From Muriicola marianensis (GTDB lineage: Bacteria > Bacteroidota > Bacteroidia > Flavobacteriales > Flavobacteriaceae), in the NCBI RefSeq assembly GCF_014638095.1, contig NZ_BMFH01000001.1:558001-622000 (forward strand): a DNA stretch of 64,000 nt. Direction: 5' to 3'. Each line of letters opens with the position of its first letter. Positions within the stretch are counted from its first letter, which is position 1. Below the pieces are notes generated by a model. It worked only from the letters and a program-made list of their open reading frames with translations, ran no database searches and was not told the DNA's origin. A program made the position numbers and the translations under genes. Below are positions 41,575 to 49,558 of this stretch, piece after piece.

Positions 41575-42606
41575 GTGAAAAATCAAAATATATACATACT
41601 GGCTATCGAATCTTCCTGTGATGACACTTCAGCCGCTGTGATGTGCAATGACAGCGTGCTTAGCAACGTGGTTGCCACACAAAAGATTCACGAGGAATAC
41701 GGAGGTGTGGTACCCGAACTTGCATCAAGGGCACACCAGCAGCATATTGTACCTGTGATCCACCAGGCCCTGGCTAAAGCAAATATCGACAAAAATCAGC
41801 TCTCGGCCATAGCTTTTACCCGTGGTCCGGGACTTCTGGGATCCCTGCTGGTGGGAACATCCTTCGCCAAATCACTTTCCCTGGGCCTCGACATACCCCT
41901 CATTGAGGTGAATCATATGCAGGCCCATATTCTGGCACACTTTATCAAAGATGAAGCAAGCACGAAACCTGAGTTTCCATTTCTCGCCATGACCATCAGC
42001 GGGGGACACACTCAGATCGTCCTTGTAAAGGATTACTTCAGCATGGAGATCCTCGGGGAAACCTTAGACGATGCTGTGGGCGAGGCCTTCGACAAGACCG
42101 CGAAGATCATTGGCCTGCCCTATCCCGGCGGGCCCCTGGTAGACGCCCTGGCCCAGAAAGGCAACCCAAAAGCTTTCCCTTTTCCCATACCCAAGGTGAA
42201 AGGACTGGATTTTAGTTTCAGCGGACTCAAGACCAGCATCCTGTATTTCATCCAAAAACAAACGGCAGAGCAGCCGGATTTTGTCGAACAGCACAAGGAA
42301 GATATCTGCGCCTCCATCCAATACACCATCGTTTCCATCCTGATGGACAAACTCAAAAAAGCGGTGAAGCAAACCGGGATCAAAAGGGTAGCTATAGGTG
42401 GCGGGGTGTCGGCTAATTCCGGGATCAGGGCAGCGGTACAAAAGGCCGAGAAAGAAAAGGGATGGACCACCTTTATCCCAAAATTTGAGTACTGTACAGA
42501 CAATGCGGCCATGATCGGTATTGTAGGATTCCTGAAATACAGGGAAGGCGACTTTACGGATCAGAGTATCTCGGCAAAAGCGAGGTACAACATCCCAAAT
42601 CCATAG
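41575..42606 (+). CDS. tsaD: tRNA N6-adenosine threonylcarbamoyltransferase TsaD
   Basis: 343 residues from a GTG at 41575. TsaD transfers threonylcarbamoyl to A37 of ANN-decoding tRNAs. The Kae1/ASKHA start is ILAIESSCDDTSAAV. The metal-binding HMQAHILAHF (HxxxH) is near residue 116, and MTISGGHTQIVLV, GEAFDKTAKIIGLPYPGGP and GGGVSANSGIR follow. It is divergent from tamB with a 58-bp shared control region. A pair of competing hairpins follows the stop codon at 42603-42643. Confidence 0.97.
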   Translation: MKNQNIYILAIESSCDDTSAAVMCNDSVLSNVVATQKIHEEYGGVVPELASRAHQQHIVPVIHQALAKANIDKNQLSAIAFTRGPGLLGSLLVGTSFAKSLSLGLDIPLIEVNHMQAHILAHFIKDEASTKPEFPFLAMTISGGHTQIVLVKDYFSMEILGETLDDAVGEAFDKTAKIIGLPYPGGPLVDALAQKGNPKAFPFPIPKVKGLDFSFSGLKTSILYFIQKQTAEQPDFVEQHKEDICASIQYTIVSILMDKLKKAVKQTGIKRVAIGGGVSANSGIRAAVQKAEKEKGWTTFIPKFEYCTDNAAMIGIVGFLKYREGDFTDQSISAKARYNIPNP

Positions 42607-42643
42607 GTCTTTGCCAAACAGACCTTTTCTGAAAAAGACCTAT
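42603..42643 (+). terminator. Alternative stem-loops at the tsaD 3' end
   Basis: ATAGGTCTTT (42603-42612, which includes the tsaD stop) can pair perfectly over 10 bp with AAAGACCTAT (42634-42643). Its inner AGGTCT (42605-42610) can instead pair over 6 bp with AGACCT (42620-42625), which is followed directly by a run of T. The shorter hairpin looks like a weak intrinsic terminator and the longer one would exclude it. Only base pairing was inspected. Confidence 0.45.
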
Positions 42644-42675
42644 CTTTAATTTTCAATAATTTCAGCCTTAGAGAA

Positions 42676-43020
42676 ATGCCTTTTGACGCCACCCTCGCAG
42701 AAAGGGTCCGGACTGGTCTGCTAACCCTGCCATTACCTATCCGCACAGACATGACAGAGAAAAACATGTTTGGAGGGATTGCCTTCCTTTTACGTGGTAA
42801 GATGACTGTAGGAATCATTGGGAAAGAATTGGTCGTGAGGGTCCTGGCTGAAAAAATGGAAGACCTGCTGAAGATGGATTTCATCCGGCCTATGGATTTC
42901 AGCGGGAAGCCCATGAAGGAATTTGTCTACGTCTCTCCGGCCGGACTGGAGAAGGAGGAACAGATCGAACACTGGATCGCCCTGGGCATTGAACACGCAC
43001 GCTATAAACTCAATATCTGA
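42676..43020 (+). CDS. TfoX N-terminal domain protein
   Basis: 114 residues, a stand-alone TfoX_N/Sxy N-terminal domain: ERVRTGLLTLP, the hallmark EKNMFGGIAFLLRGKMTVG, VRVLAEKMEDLL and the C-terminal GLEKEEQIEHWIALGIEHAR. In gamma-proteobacteria TfoX activates competence genes with CRP. The short single-domain form here is common in many phyla, and its role is unknown. No DNA-binding domain is visible. It lies between tsaD and rsmE in the same direction, 14 bp before rsmE. Confidence 0.85.
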   Translation: MPFDATLAERVRTGLLTLPLPIRTDMTEKNMFGGIAFLLRGKMTVGIIGKELVVRVLAEKMEDLLKMDFIRPMDFSGKPMKEFVYVSPAGLEKEEQIEHWIALGIEHARYKLNI

Positions 43021-43034
43021 ACACTCATCGTCTC

Positions 43035-43742
43035 ATGCAGCTATTTTATCATCCTGACCTTACAGAGGAAACTAAAGAATTTGAGCTTTCTAAAGAAGAG
43101 AGTAAACACCTTCAGAAAGTCCTGAGGAAAAAGGAAGGGGACACTTTCCATGTCACCAATGGCAACGGATGGTTATTTGAAGCCAGGATTGAAAAAATAA
43201 CCCCCAAGTCCCTGCAAGCTCATGTCATTTACTCCGAGAAAAGACATCGAAAAATGTATTCTCTCCACATGGCTGTCGCCCCGACCAAGAGCAACGATCG
43301 ATTTGAATGGTTCCTGGAGAAAGCCACAGAGATAGGGGTACACGAGATCACGCCCATCATCTGCAAACGCTCTGAGCGGAAGACAGTAAAAAGAGAACGG
43401 CTGCAGCGGGTGATACAGGAGGCCATGAAACAATCACAGAGGACCTACCTCCCAGTTCTTCACCCGGCCGTGACCTATGAGAAGTTTCTGGAAATACCCC
43501 ATAAAGGGCTTCGTTTTATTGCCCACTGTCATGAGGAGGAAAAAATGGAGTTAAAGCGCCGCATTGCCCCTGACAAGAGGATCACTATCCTGGTAGGGCC
43601 CGAAGGTGATTTTACTGAAGAAGAGGTGGATCTGGCCTATGAAAAAGGGTTCCTGCCGGTATCCCTGGGAGACAGCAGGTTGCGGACAGAAACAGCTGCT
43701 ATTTACGCCTGTACGGCCGTTGCTGTTTTCAATACCAGGTAA
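43035..43742 (+). CDS. rsmE: 16S rRNA (uracil-1498-N3)-methyltransferase
   Basis: 235 residues. RsmE methylates U1498 of 16S rRNA at the decoding centre. An N-terminal PUA-like part (SKEESKHLQKVLRKKEGDTF) leads into a SPOUT domain with the trefoil-knot SAM site: LVGPEGDFTEEEVDLAYEKG near residue 185 and SLGDSRLRTETAAIYA near residue 212. AVAPTKSNDRFEWFLEKATE and KRSERK are also family-typical. Length is normal. Confidence 0.96.
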   Translation: MQLFYHPDLTEETKEFELSKEESKHLQKVLRKKEGDTFHVTNGNGWLFEARIEKITPKSLQAHVIYSEKRHRKMYSLHMAVAPTKSNDRFEWFLEKATEIGVHEITPIICKRSERKTVKRERLQRVIQEAMKQSQRTYLPVLHPAVTYEKFLEIPHKGLRFIAHCHEEEKMELKRRIAPDKRITILVGPEGDFTEEEVDLAYEKGFLPVSLGDSRLRTETAAIYACTAVAVFNTR

Positions 43743-43803
43743 TTCCCGCCATTCACTCAAGACCGAATCCCATTGTCGGATACTACCAGAAACTCATATT
43801 GTG

Positions 43804-43811
43804 TACCTTTG
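43804..43811 (+). promoter_or_regulatory. -7 box (TACCTTTG) for the DUF4159 gene
   Basis: Exact TAnnTTTG, 21 bp before the ATG at 43833. It places the transcript start near 43817 and supports 43833 over the earlier in-frame ATG at 43773. The nearest good upstream TTG is 28 bases away, longer than the usual range. Confidence 0.35.
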
Positions 43812-43832
43812 ATTCTCTTTGAAAAACCTTAT

Positions 43833-44483
43833 ATGCGCCTACTGCCGGTCCTCATATTGATCATTTCAGCTCTCGTCCCTCTGACTGGGTCCTCTCAGGA
43901 TATAGCGGTACTGAAGTACAAGGGAGGAGGCGACTGGTATGCGAATCCGACCGCCCTGCCCAACCTGATCCGATTCTGCAACCAGAATATACAGACGAGG
44001 ATCAATCCCAAACCTCAGACCGTTGAGCCGGGCAGTTCCCTGTTGTTCCAGTATCCATTTGTCCATATGACAGGTCACGGAAACGTCTATTTCAGTGAGG
44101 AGGAAGCGAGAAACCTCAGAACCTACCTTCTCGCAGGGGGATTTTTGCACATCGACGATAACTACGGGATGGAACCCTATCTGAGAAAGGAACTCAAGAA
44201 AGTATTTCCGGAGAAGGATCTCGAGGAACTGAGTCCGGAACACCCTCTGTTCAGTCAGCAATTCAAATTTCCCGATGGCCTGCCCAAGATCCATGAGCAC
44301 GATGGCAAAAGGCCTCAGGCACTTGGGATTTTTGACGAAGACAGGCTTGTACTCCTCTTCACTTTCGAAAGCGACCTTGGGGATGGATGGGAAGATCCCG
44401 AAGTGCACAACGACCCAGAGGAGGTGAGATTAAAAGCCCTCCGGATGGGTGCCAATATCATCCAGTATGCATTTAAGAACTAG
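43833..44483 (+). CDS. DUF4159 domain-containing exported protein
   Basis: About 216 residues from the ATG at 43833, where a signal peptide starts (MRLLPVLILIISALVPLTGS, cut near SSQ). The rest is one DUF4159 domain: AVLKYKGGGDWYANPTALPN, EEEARNLRTYLLAGGFLHID, DDNYGMEPYLRKEL and a C-terminal RMGANIIQYAF. The fold resembles a glutamine-amidotransferase-like or flavodoxin-like alpha/beta domain, and function is unknown. It is periplasmic by signal. The AI-2E transporter gene starts 3 bp after its stop, so they are probably co-transcribed, as often seen in this phylum. Confidence 0.88.
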   Translation: MRLLPVLILIISALVPLTGSSQDIAVLKYKGGGDWYANPTALPNLIRFCNQNIQTRINPKPQTVEPGSSLLFQYPFVHMTGHGNVYFSEEEARNLRTYLLAGGFLHIDDNYGMEPYLRKELKKVFPEKDLEELSPEHPLFSQQFKFPDGLPKIHEHDGKRPQALGIFDEDRLVLLFTFESDLGDGWEDPEVHNDPEEVRLKALRMGANIIQYAFKN

Positions 44484-44486
44484 CTT

Positions 44487-45587
44487 ATGAATTCGAGAAC
44501 GATCGCAAACGGTATTTTGCAGGCAGTAGGCATCCTGGTTGGCCTGGGGGTATTGCTCTACTTTCTCTATGAGATCAGATCGGTGCTTGCTTACCTCGCC
44601 ATGGCCGCCGTAGTGGCACTCATAGGTCGCCCCGTAGTGCTCTTCCTCCGGAGAAAGCTCAAATTCCCCAATACCCTAGCTGTGATCTTCACCATGGTCC
44701 TCATGATAGGAACAATGGCGGGTATCATTGCGCTCTTCTTTCCCCTGGTGGCCGAGCAGGCAGCCAACCTGTCCCTGCTCAACATAGATGAGCTAAAGAG
44801 CAACCTGATGACCCTTTATCAGGAGGTCGTTGTGTATTTTGGAGCATCCCCCGACCAGGTCAATGACCTGATCAAAGGTACCGACCTGGAGAAACGCCTT
44901 TTCAGCGGACTCGACATAGGCTTTATCCCGAACATCCTCAATACGTTCTTTAATACCCTCAGTGCGGCAGGGATCGGTCTTTTTTCAGTTCTGTTCATCT
45001 CCTTCTTTTTCCTCAAGGACAGTTCCCTTTTCCAAAGAGGGTTGCTCACCTTTGTCCCGGATAACAAAGAATCGGGAATCACCAAGTCCATCGATAAGAT
45101 CAACGGGCTCCTCTCCAGGTATTTCGTCGGTCTCCTTTTCCAGATCCTGATCCTCTTTGTGATCTATACCATAGTACTTCTCATCGTAGGGATCCCCAAT
45201 GCGATCGTGATCGCCTTTTTGTGCGCCCTGTTCAATATCATCCCCTATGTGGGACCGATTATAGGAGCTGTACTGATGGTTACCCTCTCCATGACCTCCA
45301 ACCTCGGAGCGAGTTTTACCGAGATCATACTTCCCAAAACGGGTTATGTACTCATCGGATTTGTGATAGGGCAGCTCGTCGACAACTTCTTTTCCCAGCC
45401 CTTTATTTTTTCCAACAGCGTGAAATCACACCCCCTGGAGATCTTCCTGATCATCATCATTGCGGGATTGCTTTTCGGAGTGGTGGGAATGATCGTCGCC
45501 GTACCCGGATATACGGCTATCAAAGTAATATTAAAGGAATTTCTCTCCGAGAACAAGATCGTTAAGAAACTGACCCATAACTTGTAG
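44487..45587 (+). CDS. AI-2E family transporter (PerM-like)
   Basis: 366-residue inner-membrane protein with seven or eight hydrophobic helices (for example GILQAVGILVGLGVLLYFLY and NTLAVIFTMVLMIGTMAGII) and the family-typical loop AFLCALFNIIPYVGPIIGAV near residue 250. The next helix pair carries QLVDNFFSQPFIF and SHPLEIFLIIIIAGLLFG. Members have been linked to autoinducer-2 export, ion antiport or fatty-acid export, so the substrate here is open. It lies 3 bp after the DUF4159 gene and 7 bp before the methyltransferase. Confidence 0.92.
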   Translation: MNSRTIANGILQAVGILVGLGVLLYFLYEIRSVLAYLAMAAVVALIGRPVVLFLRRKLKFPNTLAVIFTMVLMIGTMAGIIALFFPLVAEQAANLSLLNIDELKSNLMTLYQEVVVYFGASPDQVNDLIKGTDLEKRLFSGLDIGFIPNILNTFFNTLSAAGIGLFSVLFISFFFLKDSSLFQRGLLTFVPDNKESGITKSIDKINGLLSRYFVGLLFQILILFVIYTIVLLIVGIPNAIVIAFLCALFNIIPYVGPIIGAVLMVTLSMTSNLGASFTEIILPKTGYVLIGFVIGQLVDNFFSQPFIFSNSVKSHPLEIFLIIIIAGLLFGVVGMIVAVPGYTAIKVILKEFLSENKIVKKLTHNL

Positions 45588-45594
45588 TATTAGT

Positions 45595-46797
45595 TTGAAT
45601 AAAAATATTTTAAAAACTGGTGTACAGGAATTTATAGATAAATATTACAATACTGACATCATGTCAGTATTGCTATCAAAACCCGCTTTTGACGATATTT
45701 CATCCAAAGAACTGGCCCAGCAACTTTCGGGCAAGAAAAAGGCGAAGGACAAACTCCCAACCTGGTTCAGGACACCGGGAATCTACTATCCTCCGGGGAT
45801 CAACCTGGAACAGACTTCCTCAGAGATCACTGCTCGTTACAAGGCCAGATTGGTAAGTGGCAATAAGATGGCTGACCTGACCGGGGGATTTGGTGTCGAT
45901 ACATTTTTCTTCAGCGAACAGATACCTGATCTGATTCATTGTGAATGTGATGAAGAACTCCACCAGATCGCAAAACACAATGCAGTTGCCCTTTGCCAGA
46001 AACAGACAGATTTCCTCTGTGCAGACGGGATGGCTTTCCTGCAGCAAACAGAAAAGACCTTCGATTGGCTTTTCCTGGACCCGGGGAGAAGGGATGCGGG
46101 TAAAAAGAAGGTGTTTCTGCTGTCGGAATGTGAGCCGAATGTAACTCTTTATCTCGACCTCCTCCTGAGCAAAGCAGAACGGGTGATGATCAAGGCTTCA
46201 CCAATGCTCGACCTGTCGGCCGGGATCAAAGAACTACAACATGTGAGGTCCATCCACGTGGTGGCCGTAGAGAACGAGGTCAAGGAGATCCTCTGGATAC
46301 TACAAAAAGGTTCTGCCCCCGAAGAGATCAGCGTCAAGACGGTCAACCTGACCAAAGACCGGGAAGAGAAATTTGATTTTAAGTGGCAGGAAGAAGCTGT
46401 GACGGACGCAGACTTCTCCCCTCCCCTGAACTATCTGTATGAGCCCAACAGCGCCATCCTCAAGGCAGGTGCCTTTAAATTAATTGGCAATAGCATGAGG
46501 ATTTACAAACTGCATGAACAGAGCCATCTCTACACCTCTGAGCAACTCGTCCCATTCCCGGGCAGGGTTTTCAAAGTGGAGAAAGTGATGCCCGCCAACA
46601 AAAAACACCTGGGTCCTTTAAAAGGCCAGAAGGTCAATGTCACCACCCGGAATTTTCCGATGACTGTGGCCCAGATCAGAAAGAAATTCTCTTTCAAAGA
46701 TGGAGGGGATATCTATTTATTTTTTACTACAGATTACCTGGGTAAAAACATTGCTATTCAGTGCTCTAAGATCATAGAGGAGGACAGTTCCAAGTAA
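45595..46797 (+). CDS. Class I SAM methyltransferase with THUMP-like C-terminal domain
   Basis: 400 residues from a TTG at 45595, chosen because the segment before the first ATG (LKTGVQEFIDKYYNTDI) looks like real coding sequence. The ATG at 45661 is the alternative and would cost 22 residues. The methyltransferase core has ADLTGGFGVDTFFFSEQ near residue 95, HCECDEELHQIAKHNAV and FDWLFLDPGRRDAGKKK near residue 160, where DPGRR replaces the DPPY of base methyltransferases. The C-terminal 150 residues fit the THUMP-like domain (PEEISVKTVNLTK onward). It probably modifies RNA, but the target is unknown. A near-perfect 25-nt palindrome spans codons 18-26. It overlaps the dipeptidase gene convergently by 26 bp. 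Confidence 0.82.
   Translation: MNKNILKTGVQEFIDKYYNTDIMSVLLSKPAFDDISSKELAQQLSGKKKAKDKLPTWFRTPGIYYPPGINLEQTSSEITARYKARLVSGNKMADLTGGFGVDTFFFSEQIPDLIHCECDEELHQIAKHNAVALCQKQTDFLCADGMAFLQQTEKTFDWLFLDPGRRDAGKKKVFLLSECEPNVTLYLDLLLSKAERVMIKASPMLDLSAGIKELQHVRSIHVVAVENEVKEILWILQKGSAPEEISVKTVNLTKDREEKFDFKWQEEAVTDADFSPPLNYLYEPNSAILKAGAFKLIGNSMRIYKLHEQSHLYTSEQLVPFPGRVFKVEKVMPANKKHLGPLKGQKVNVTTRNFPMTVAQIRKKFSFKDGGDIYLFFTTDYLGKNIAIQCSKIIEEDSSK
45648..45672. repeat. Near-perfect 25-nt palindrome in the methyltransferase 5' region
   Basis: CAATACTGACAT (45648-45659), one central C, then ATGTCAGTATTG (45661-45672): 12-bp arms without mismatch. The second arm begins with the alternative ATG start. It could be an operator, or in mRNA a tight hairpin covering the internal ATG. 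Confidence 0.85.
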
Positions 46798-47515
46798 AAT
46801 TAGCCACAGGATCCCTGGAGGCTTTTCCCAGGTTGTAATGCCACCATTCAGTACGTACAGACCAAAACCCGTGCTTCTCCATGACGCCTTTCAACAGGGC
46901 CCTGTTGTCTAAGATCTCCCGGGGTAATTCCAGATTGTCGTGATGCGCCTCCCTTCCGAAAAAATCGAAGTCTGTTCCCATGTCGAGCACTTCTCCCTCC
47001 AGGGTCTCCAGGGTAATATCCACGGCACCTCCGCGATTGTGGATTGAACCTTTGACCGGGTTAGCCACGTATTGAGGATTGGGATAGATCTCCCACATCT
47101 TGTACTGCACGGAATTTGGCCGGTAGCAATCGAAGAATCGGATGCGATACCCTTTTTCCATGAACTCCCCATTGGCAGCGATCAGTGCCTTTGCCGTTTT
47201 CTTACGCGTGTAGCACTCGGCACATTCGTACACCTTGGTCTTCAGAAAATTGTCCTCAGTGGCATACCTCAGGTCATAGGTAAAGTCGGCAGAGTAATCG
47301 GCCAGGCGCACGAACACGGTGTCTTCCAATGACTCTAAAGGTGGCACTGGGTCTTTTTCGATTTGTGGAGAAAGGGTATCCCTTTTTACCACAACAGCTT
47401 TTTCGGGAGTTTTCTCGATCTGTTTGCGTTCTTTTTCCATGCATCCCACCAGCATGAAAACCAGAAGGATCCCAATCCACGGTTCACAACCGTTCATCTT
47501 GATAATGTATTTCAT
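46772..47515 (-). CDS. D-alanyl-D-alanine dipeptidase (VanX/DdpX, M15D) lipoprotein
   Basis: 247 residues. The N-terminus (MKYIIKMNGCEPWIGILLVF, then MLVGC) is a lipoprotein signal with lipidation near Cys25. A later Met at residue 7 is possible but would lose the basic n-region. The M15 zinc site is complete: SIHNRGGAVDITL (SxHxxGxAxD) near residue 158 and EWWHYNLG near residue 223. YDLRYATEDNFL and FFDCYRPNSVQ are typical of VanX-type enzymes. It hydrolyses D-Ala-D-Ala, most likely as a nutrient or recycling enzyme in the envelope. No vanH, vanA or other resistance genes are adjacent, so I do not infer glycopeptide resistance. Confidence 0.92.
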   Translation of the reverse strand: MKYIIKMNGCEPWIGILLVFMLVGCMEKERKQIEKTPEKAVVVKRDTLSPQIEKDPVPPLESLEDTVFVRLADYSADFTYDLRYATEDNFLKTKVYECAECYTRKKTAKALIAANGEFMEKGYRIRFFDCYRPNSVQYKMWEIYPNPQYVANPVKGSIHNRGGAVDITLETLEGEVLDMGTDFDFFGREAHHDNLELPREILDNRALLKGVMEKHGFWSVRTEWWHYNLGKASRDPVANFTWNCPPL

Positions 47516-47522
47516 TTCTCCT

Positions 47523-47530
47523 CAAAGATA
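47523..47530 (-). promoter_or_regulatory. -7 box (TATCTTTG) upstream of the dipeptidase gene
   Basis: Exact TAnnTTTG on the minus strand in the 56-bp divergent gap. The expected transcript start near 47517 is very close to the ATG at 47515, which leaves almost no leader, so either the start is at residue 7 or this box is not used. On the plus strand TATCTTTT (47544-47551) is one base off and could serve the GH130 gene. Confidence 0.25.
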
Positions 47531-47571
47531 GGGCCGAAAATCGTATCTTTTCTCTGTCAAATCCCAGAATA

Positions 47572-48669
47572 ATGAGCCCGATAAGATTCATTTTTGTTGT
47601 TCTTGTCTTTTTATACAGCAGCGCGGTAAGCGGGCAAGACCCATGGCTCCTGGGCTTTGAGAAGCCTAAGCAAAATCCCATTCTCACGGCAGACAGTACT
47701 GCTGTGTTCACTGATCCGTTGAGTGGATCTGTTGTTCATTGGCAAAAGGCAGATGTGTTCAACCCAGGGGCCATCGTCAGGAATGATACCGTATTCTTGC
47801 TGTTCAGGGCCGAGGACGATCCCGATGCCATTCTGGGAGGCAGAACCTCCAGAATAGGCCTGGCATACAGCACGGACGGATTGCATTTCGAAAAATACCC
47901 GGATCCCGTATTGATCCCGGATACTGATGAATTCGCGATCTGGGACCAGCCCGGAGGGGTGGAGGACCCCAGGGTGGTTGAACTCCCGGACGGGACCTAT
48001 CTGATGCTGTACACCAGCTGGAACAGGAAGGTCGCACGGCTCTCAGCGGCGGTCTCTTCAGACCTGAGGAATTGGGTGAAGAAAGGGCCTGTTTTTAATG
48101 GGGCCTATGGAGGGCGTTTTATGAACTCCTGGAGCAAGTCGGGTTCCGTAGTCACGGAGCTGGTGGATGGCCGACTCATCGCTAAGAAGATCATGGATAA
48201 ATACTGGATGTACTGGGGAGAACTTTTCATGAATCTCGCAAGTTCGGAAGACGGAGTGCACTGGACGCCTTTATTGGATGAAAATGGTGAATTGTTAAAG
48301 GTCTTCGAACCCACCCTTAATGATTTTGACAGCCATTTGGTGGAGCCGGGTCCGCCAGCCCTTTACACAGAAAAGGGGATCCTGGTCCTGTACAACGGAA
48401 AGAACCTCAGCGGAGAAGGGGCTGGTAGTTCGGTGCCTGAAAACACATACTGTGGCGGGCAGGTCCTCTTCGGGAAAGAAAATCCCGCCAAGCTGATCAA
48501 GAGGCTTGAAGAACCGTTTATTTGTCCCAGCCTGCCCCATGAGGTAAGCGGGCAATACAAGGCCGGTACTACTTTTATTGAGGGACTAGTGTATTACCGG
48601 GATCGCTGGTTCCTTTACTACGGTACTGCGGATTCAATGGTCGGAGTTGCTGTTGCCGGTTTTGAATAG
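47572..48669 (+). CDS. Secreted GH130-family glycoside phosphorylase/hydrolase
   Basis: 365 residues. The signal peptide is MSPIRFIFVVLVFLYSSAVS (cut near GQD). The five-bladed GH130 fold shows KQNPILTAD, NPGAIVRNDTVFLLFRAED near residue 64, RIGLAYSTDGLHFEKYPDPV near residue 91, GGVEDPRVVELPDGTYLMLY near residue 125 and DSHLVEPGPPALYTEKGILV near residue 250. GH130 members are beta-mannoside phosphorylases or, in exported forms without the phosphate-binding residues, beta-mannosidases or mannoside hydrolases. The signal peptide favours hydrolysis outside the cytoplasm, but I did not check the phosphate ligands. It faces the minus-strand oxidoreductase cluster. Confidence 0.9.
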   Translation: MSPIRFIFVVLVFLYSSAVSGQDPWLLGFEKPKQNPILTADSTAVFTDPLSGSVVHWQKADVFNPGAIVRNDTVFLLFRAEDDPDAILGGRTSRIGLAYSTDGLHFEKYPDPVLIPDTDEFAIWDQPGGVEDPRVVELPDGTYLMLYTSWNRKVARLSAAVSSDLRNWVKKGPVFNGAYGGRFMNSWSKSGSVVTELVDGRLIAKKIMDKYWMYWGELFMNLASSEDGVHWTPLLDENGELLKVFEPTLNDFDSHLVEPGPPALYTEKGILVLYNGKNLSGEGAGSSVPENTYCGGQVLFGKENPAKLIKRLEEPFICPSLPHEVSGQYKAGTTFIEGLVYYRDRWFLYYGTADSMVGVAVAGFE

Positions 48670-48676
48670 AAGGAGG

Positions 48677-49513
48677 TTATCTTTTCACTGCTTCCTTTAA
48701 AAACGCCAGACTTTGAGGTACCTGTTGCAGGACCCTGGAAGACTCGTCTTCTATAAACATGTATTCAATACCCAGTTCACCGGCCTTGGCAACAATAGTA
48801 CTTATATCAATTTGTCCCGTCCCTAAAACCACATTGGTTTCCACATCTTCATGACCAGTGTAATTGCCGGTTACCCCTTTCCTCATGTCTTTTAAGTGTA
48901 AAAGCACGATCCGGTCTCCGTATCTTACCATCAGATCCAAAGGGTCTGCTCCCCCATGGAAAGCCCAGAACACATCCAATTCAAAGTAAAAATCTTCCGC
49001 ATTTTCAGCCATATAATCAAAAAGGGTTCCCCCTCCATAAGGTCTGAATTCATAGCCGTGGGGATGATAGACAAGAACAAGGCCTTCCTGACTCAGGATC
49101 TTGCCGGCATTGTTGAATACCTCTACCGCCTTCTGTGTGTCTTCTATCGTAAAATTATCGCCATCATGGGGGATCCAGGCACACATGACGTATTTGGCGT
49201 TAAAATCCCTGGCCTTTTTTATCACCCCTTTGAGGTCTCCGGACAAATCTTCGTAAGAGGCCCCTATACTGACTACATCGAGGTTATAATCAGAAAGTAG
49301 CTTTCGGAATTTTCCCGGAGGCACGTCGTAATAGTCCCCTCCTTCAACCTTGGTGATACCCCAGTCGTGTATGGTCTTCAGGGTGCCTTCCACATCATTT
49401 TTAAACTGGTTCCTGAGGCTGTAGAACTGCAATCCGACCTCCTGTGCGATGGTTGACTGAAGGGCCATGCCCGCCATAAGGACCAACACGAGGATGTTTT
49501 TTACTTTATTCAT
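48677..49513 (-). CDS. Exported sugar phosphate isomerase/epimerase-like TIM barrel
   Basis: 278 residues. The signal peptide is MNKVKNILVLVLMAGMALQS (cut near IAQE). The xylose-isomerase-like TIM barrel (AP_endonuc_2) shows VGLQFYSLRNQF, WGITKVEGGDYYDVPP, VYHPHGYEFRPYG near residue 150, YFELDVFWAFHGGADPLDL near residue 176 and RIVLLHLKDMRKG near residue 206. The metal ligands Glu, Asp, His and Glu are in place. Because it is exported and follows the GMC oxidoreductase genes, a role on oxidised (keto) sugars outside the cytoplasm is more likely than a classical sugar-phosphate reaction. Substrate unknown. Confidence 0.87.
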   Translation of the reverse strand: MNKVKNILVLVLMAGMALQSTIAQEVGLQFYSLRNQFKNDVEGTLKTIHDWGITKVEGGDYYDVPPGKFRKLLSDYNLDVVSIGASYEDLSGDLKGVIKKARDFNAKYVMCAWIPHDGDNFTIEDTQKAVEVFNNAGKILSQEGLVLVYHPHGYEFRPYGGGTLFDYMAENAEDFYFELDVFWAFHGGADPLDLMVRYGDRIVLLHLKDMRKGVTGNYTGHEDVETNVVLGTGQIDISTIVAKAGELGIEYMFIEDESSRVLQQVPQSLAFLKEAVKR

Positions 49514-49558
49514 TAGTTCTTTTTTTAACTCGATTTTCGAGGATTGATAATTTCACAT

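Noticed and set aside
42676-43020. Competence regulator TfoX
   Set aside because: Only the N-terminal domain is present and no competence genes are nearby, so a competence role is not supported.
46772-47515. Glycopeptide resistance locus
   Set aside because: Only a VanX-type dipeptidase is present; no vanH, vanA or sensor genes, and such lipoprotein dipeptidases are common in Bacteroidota.
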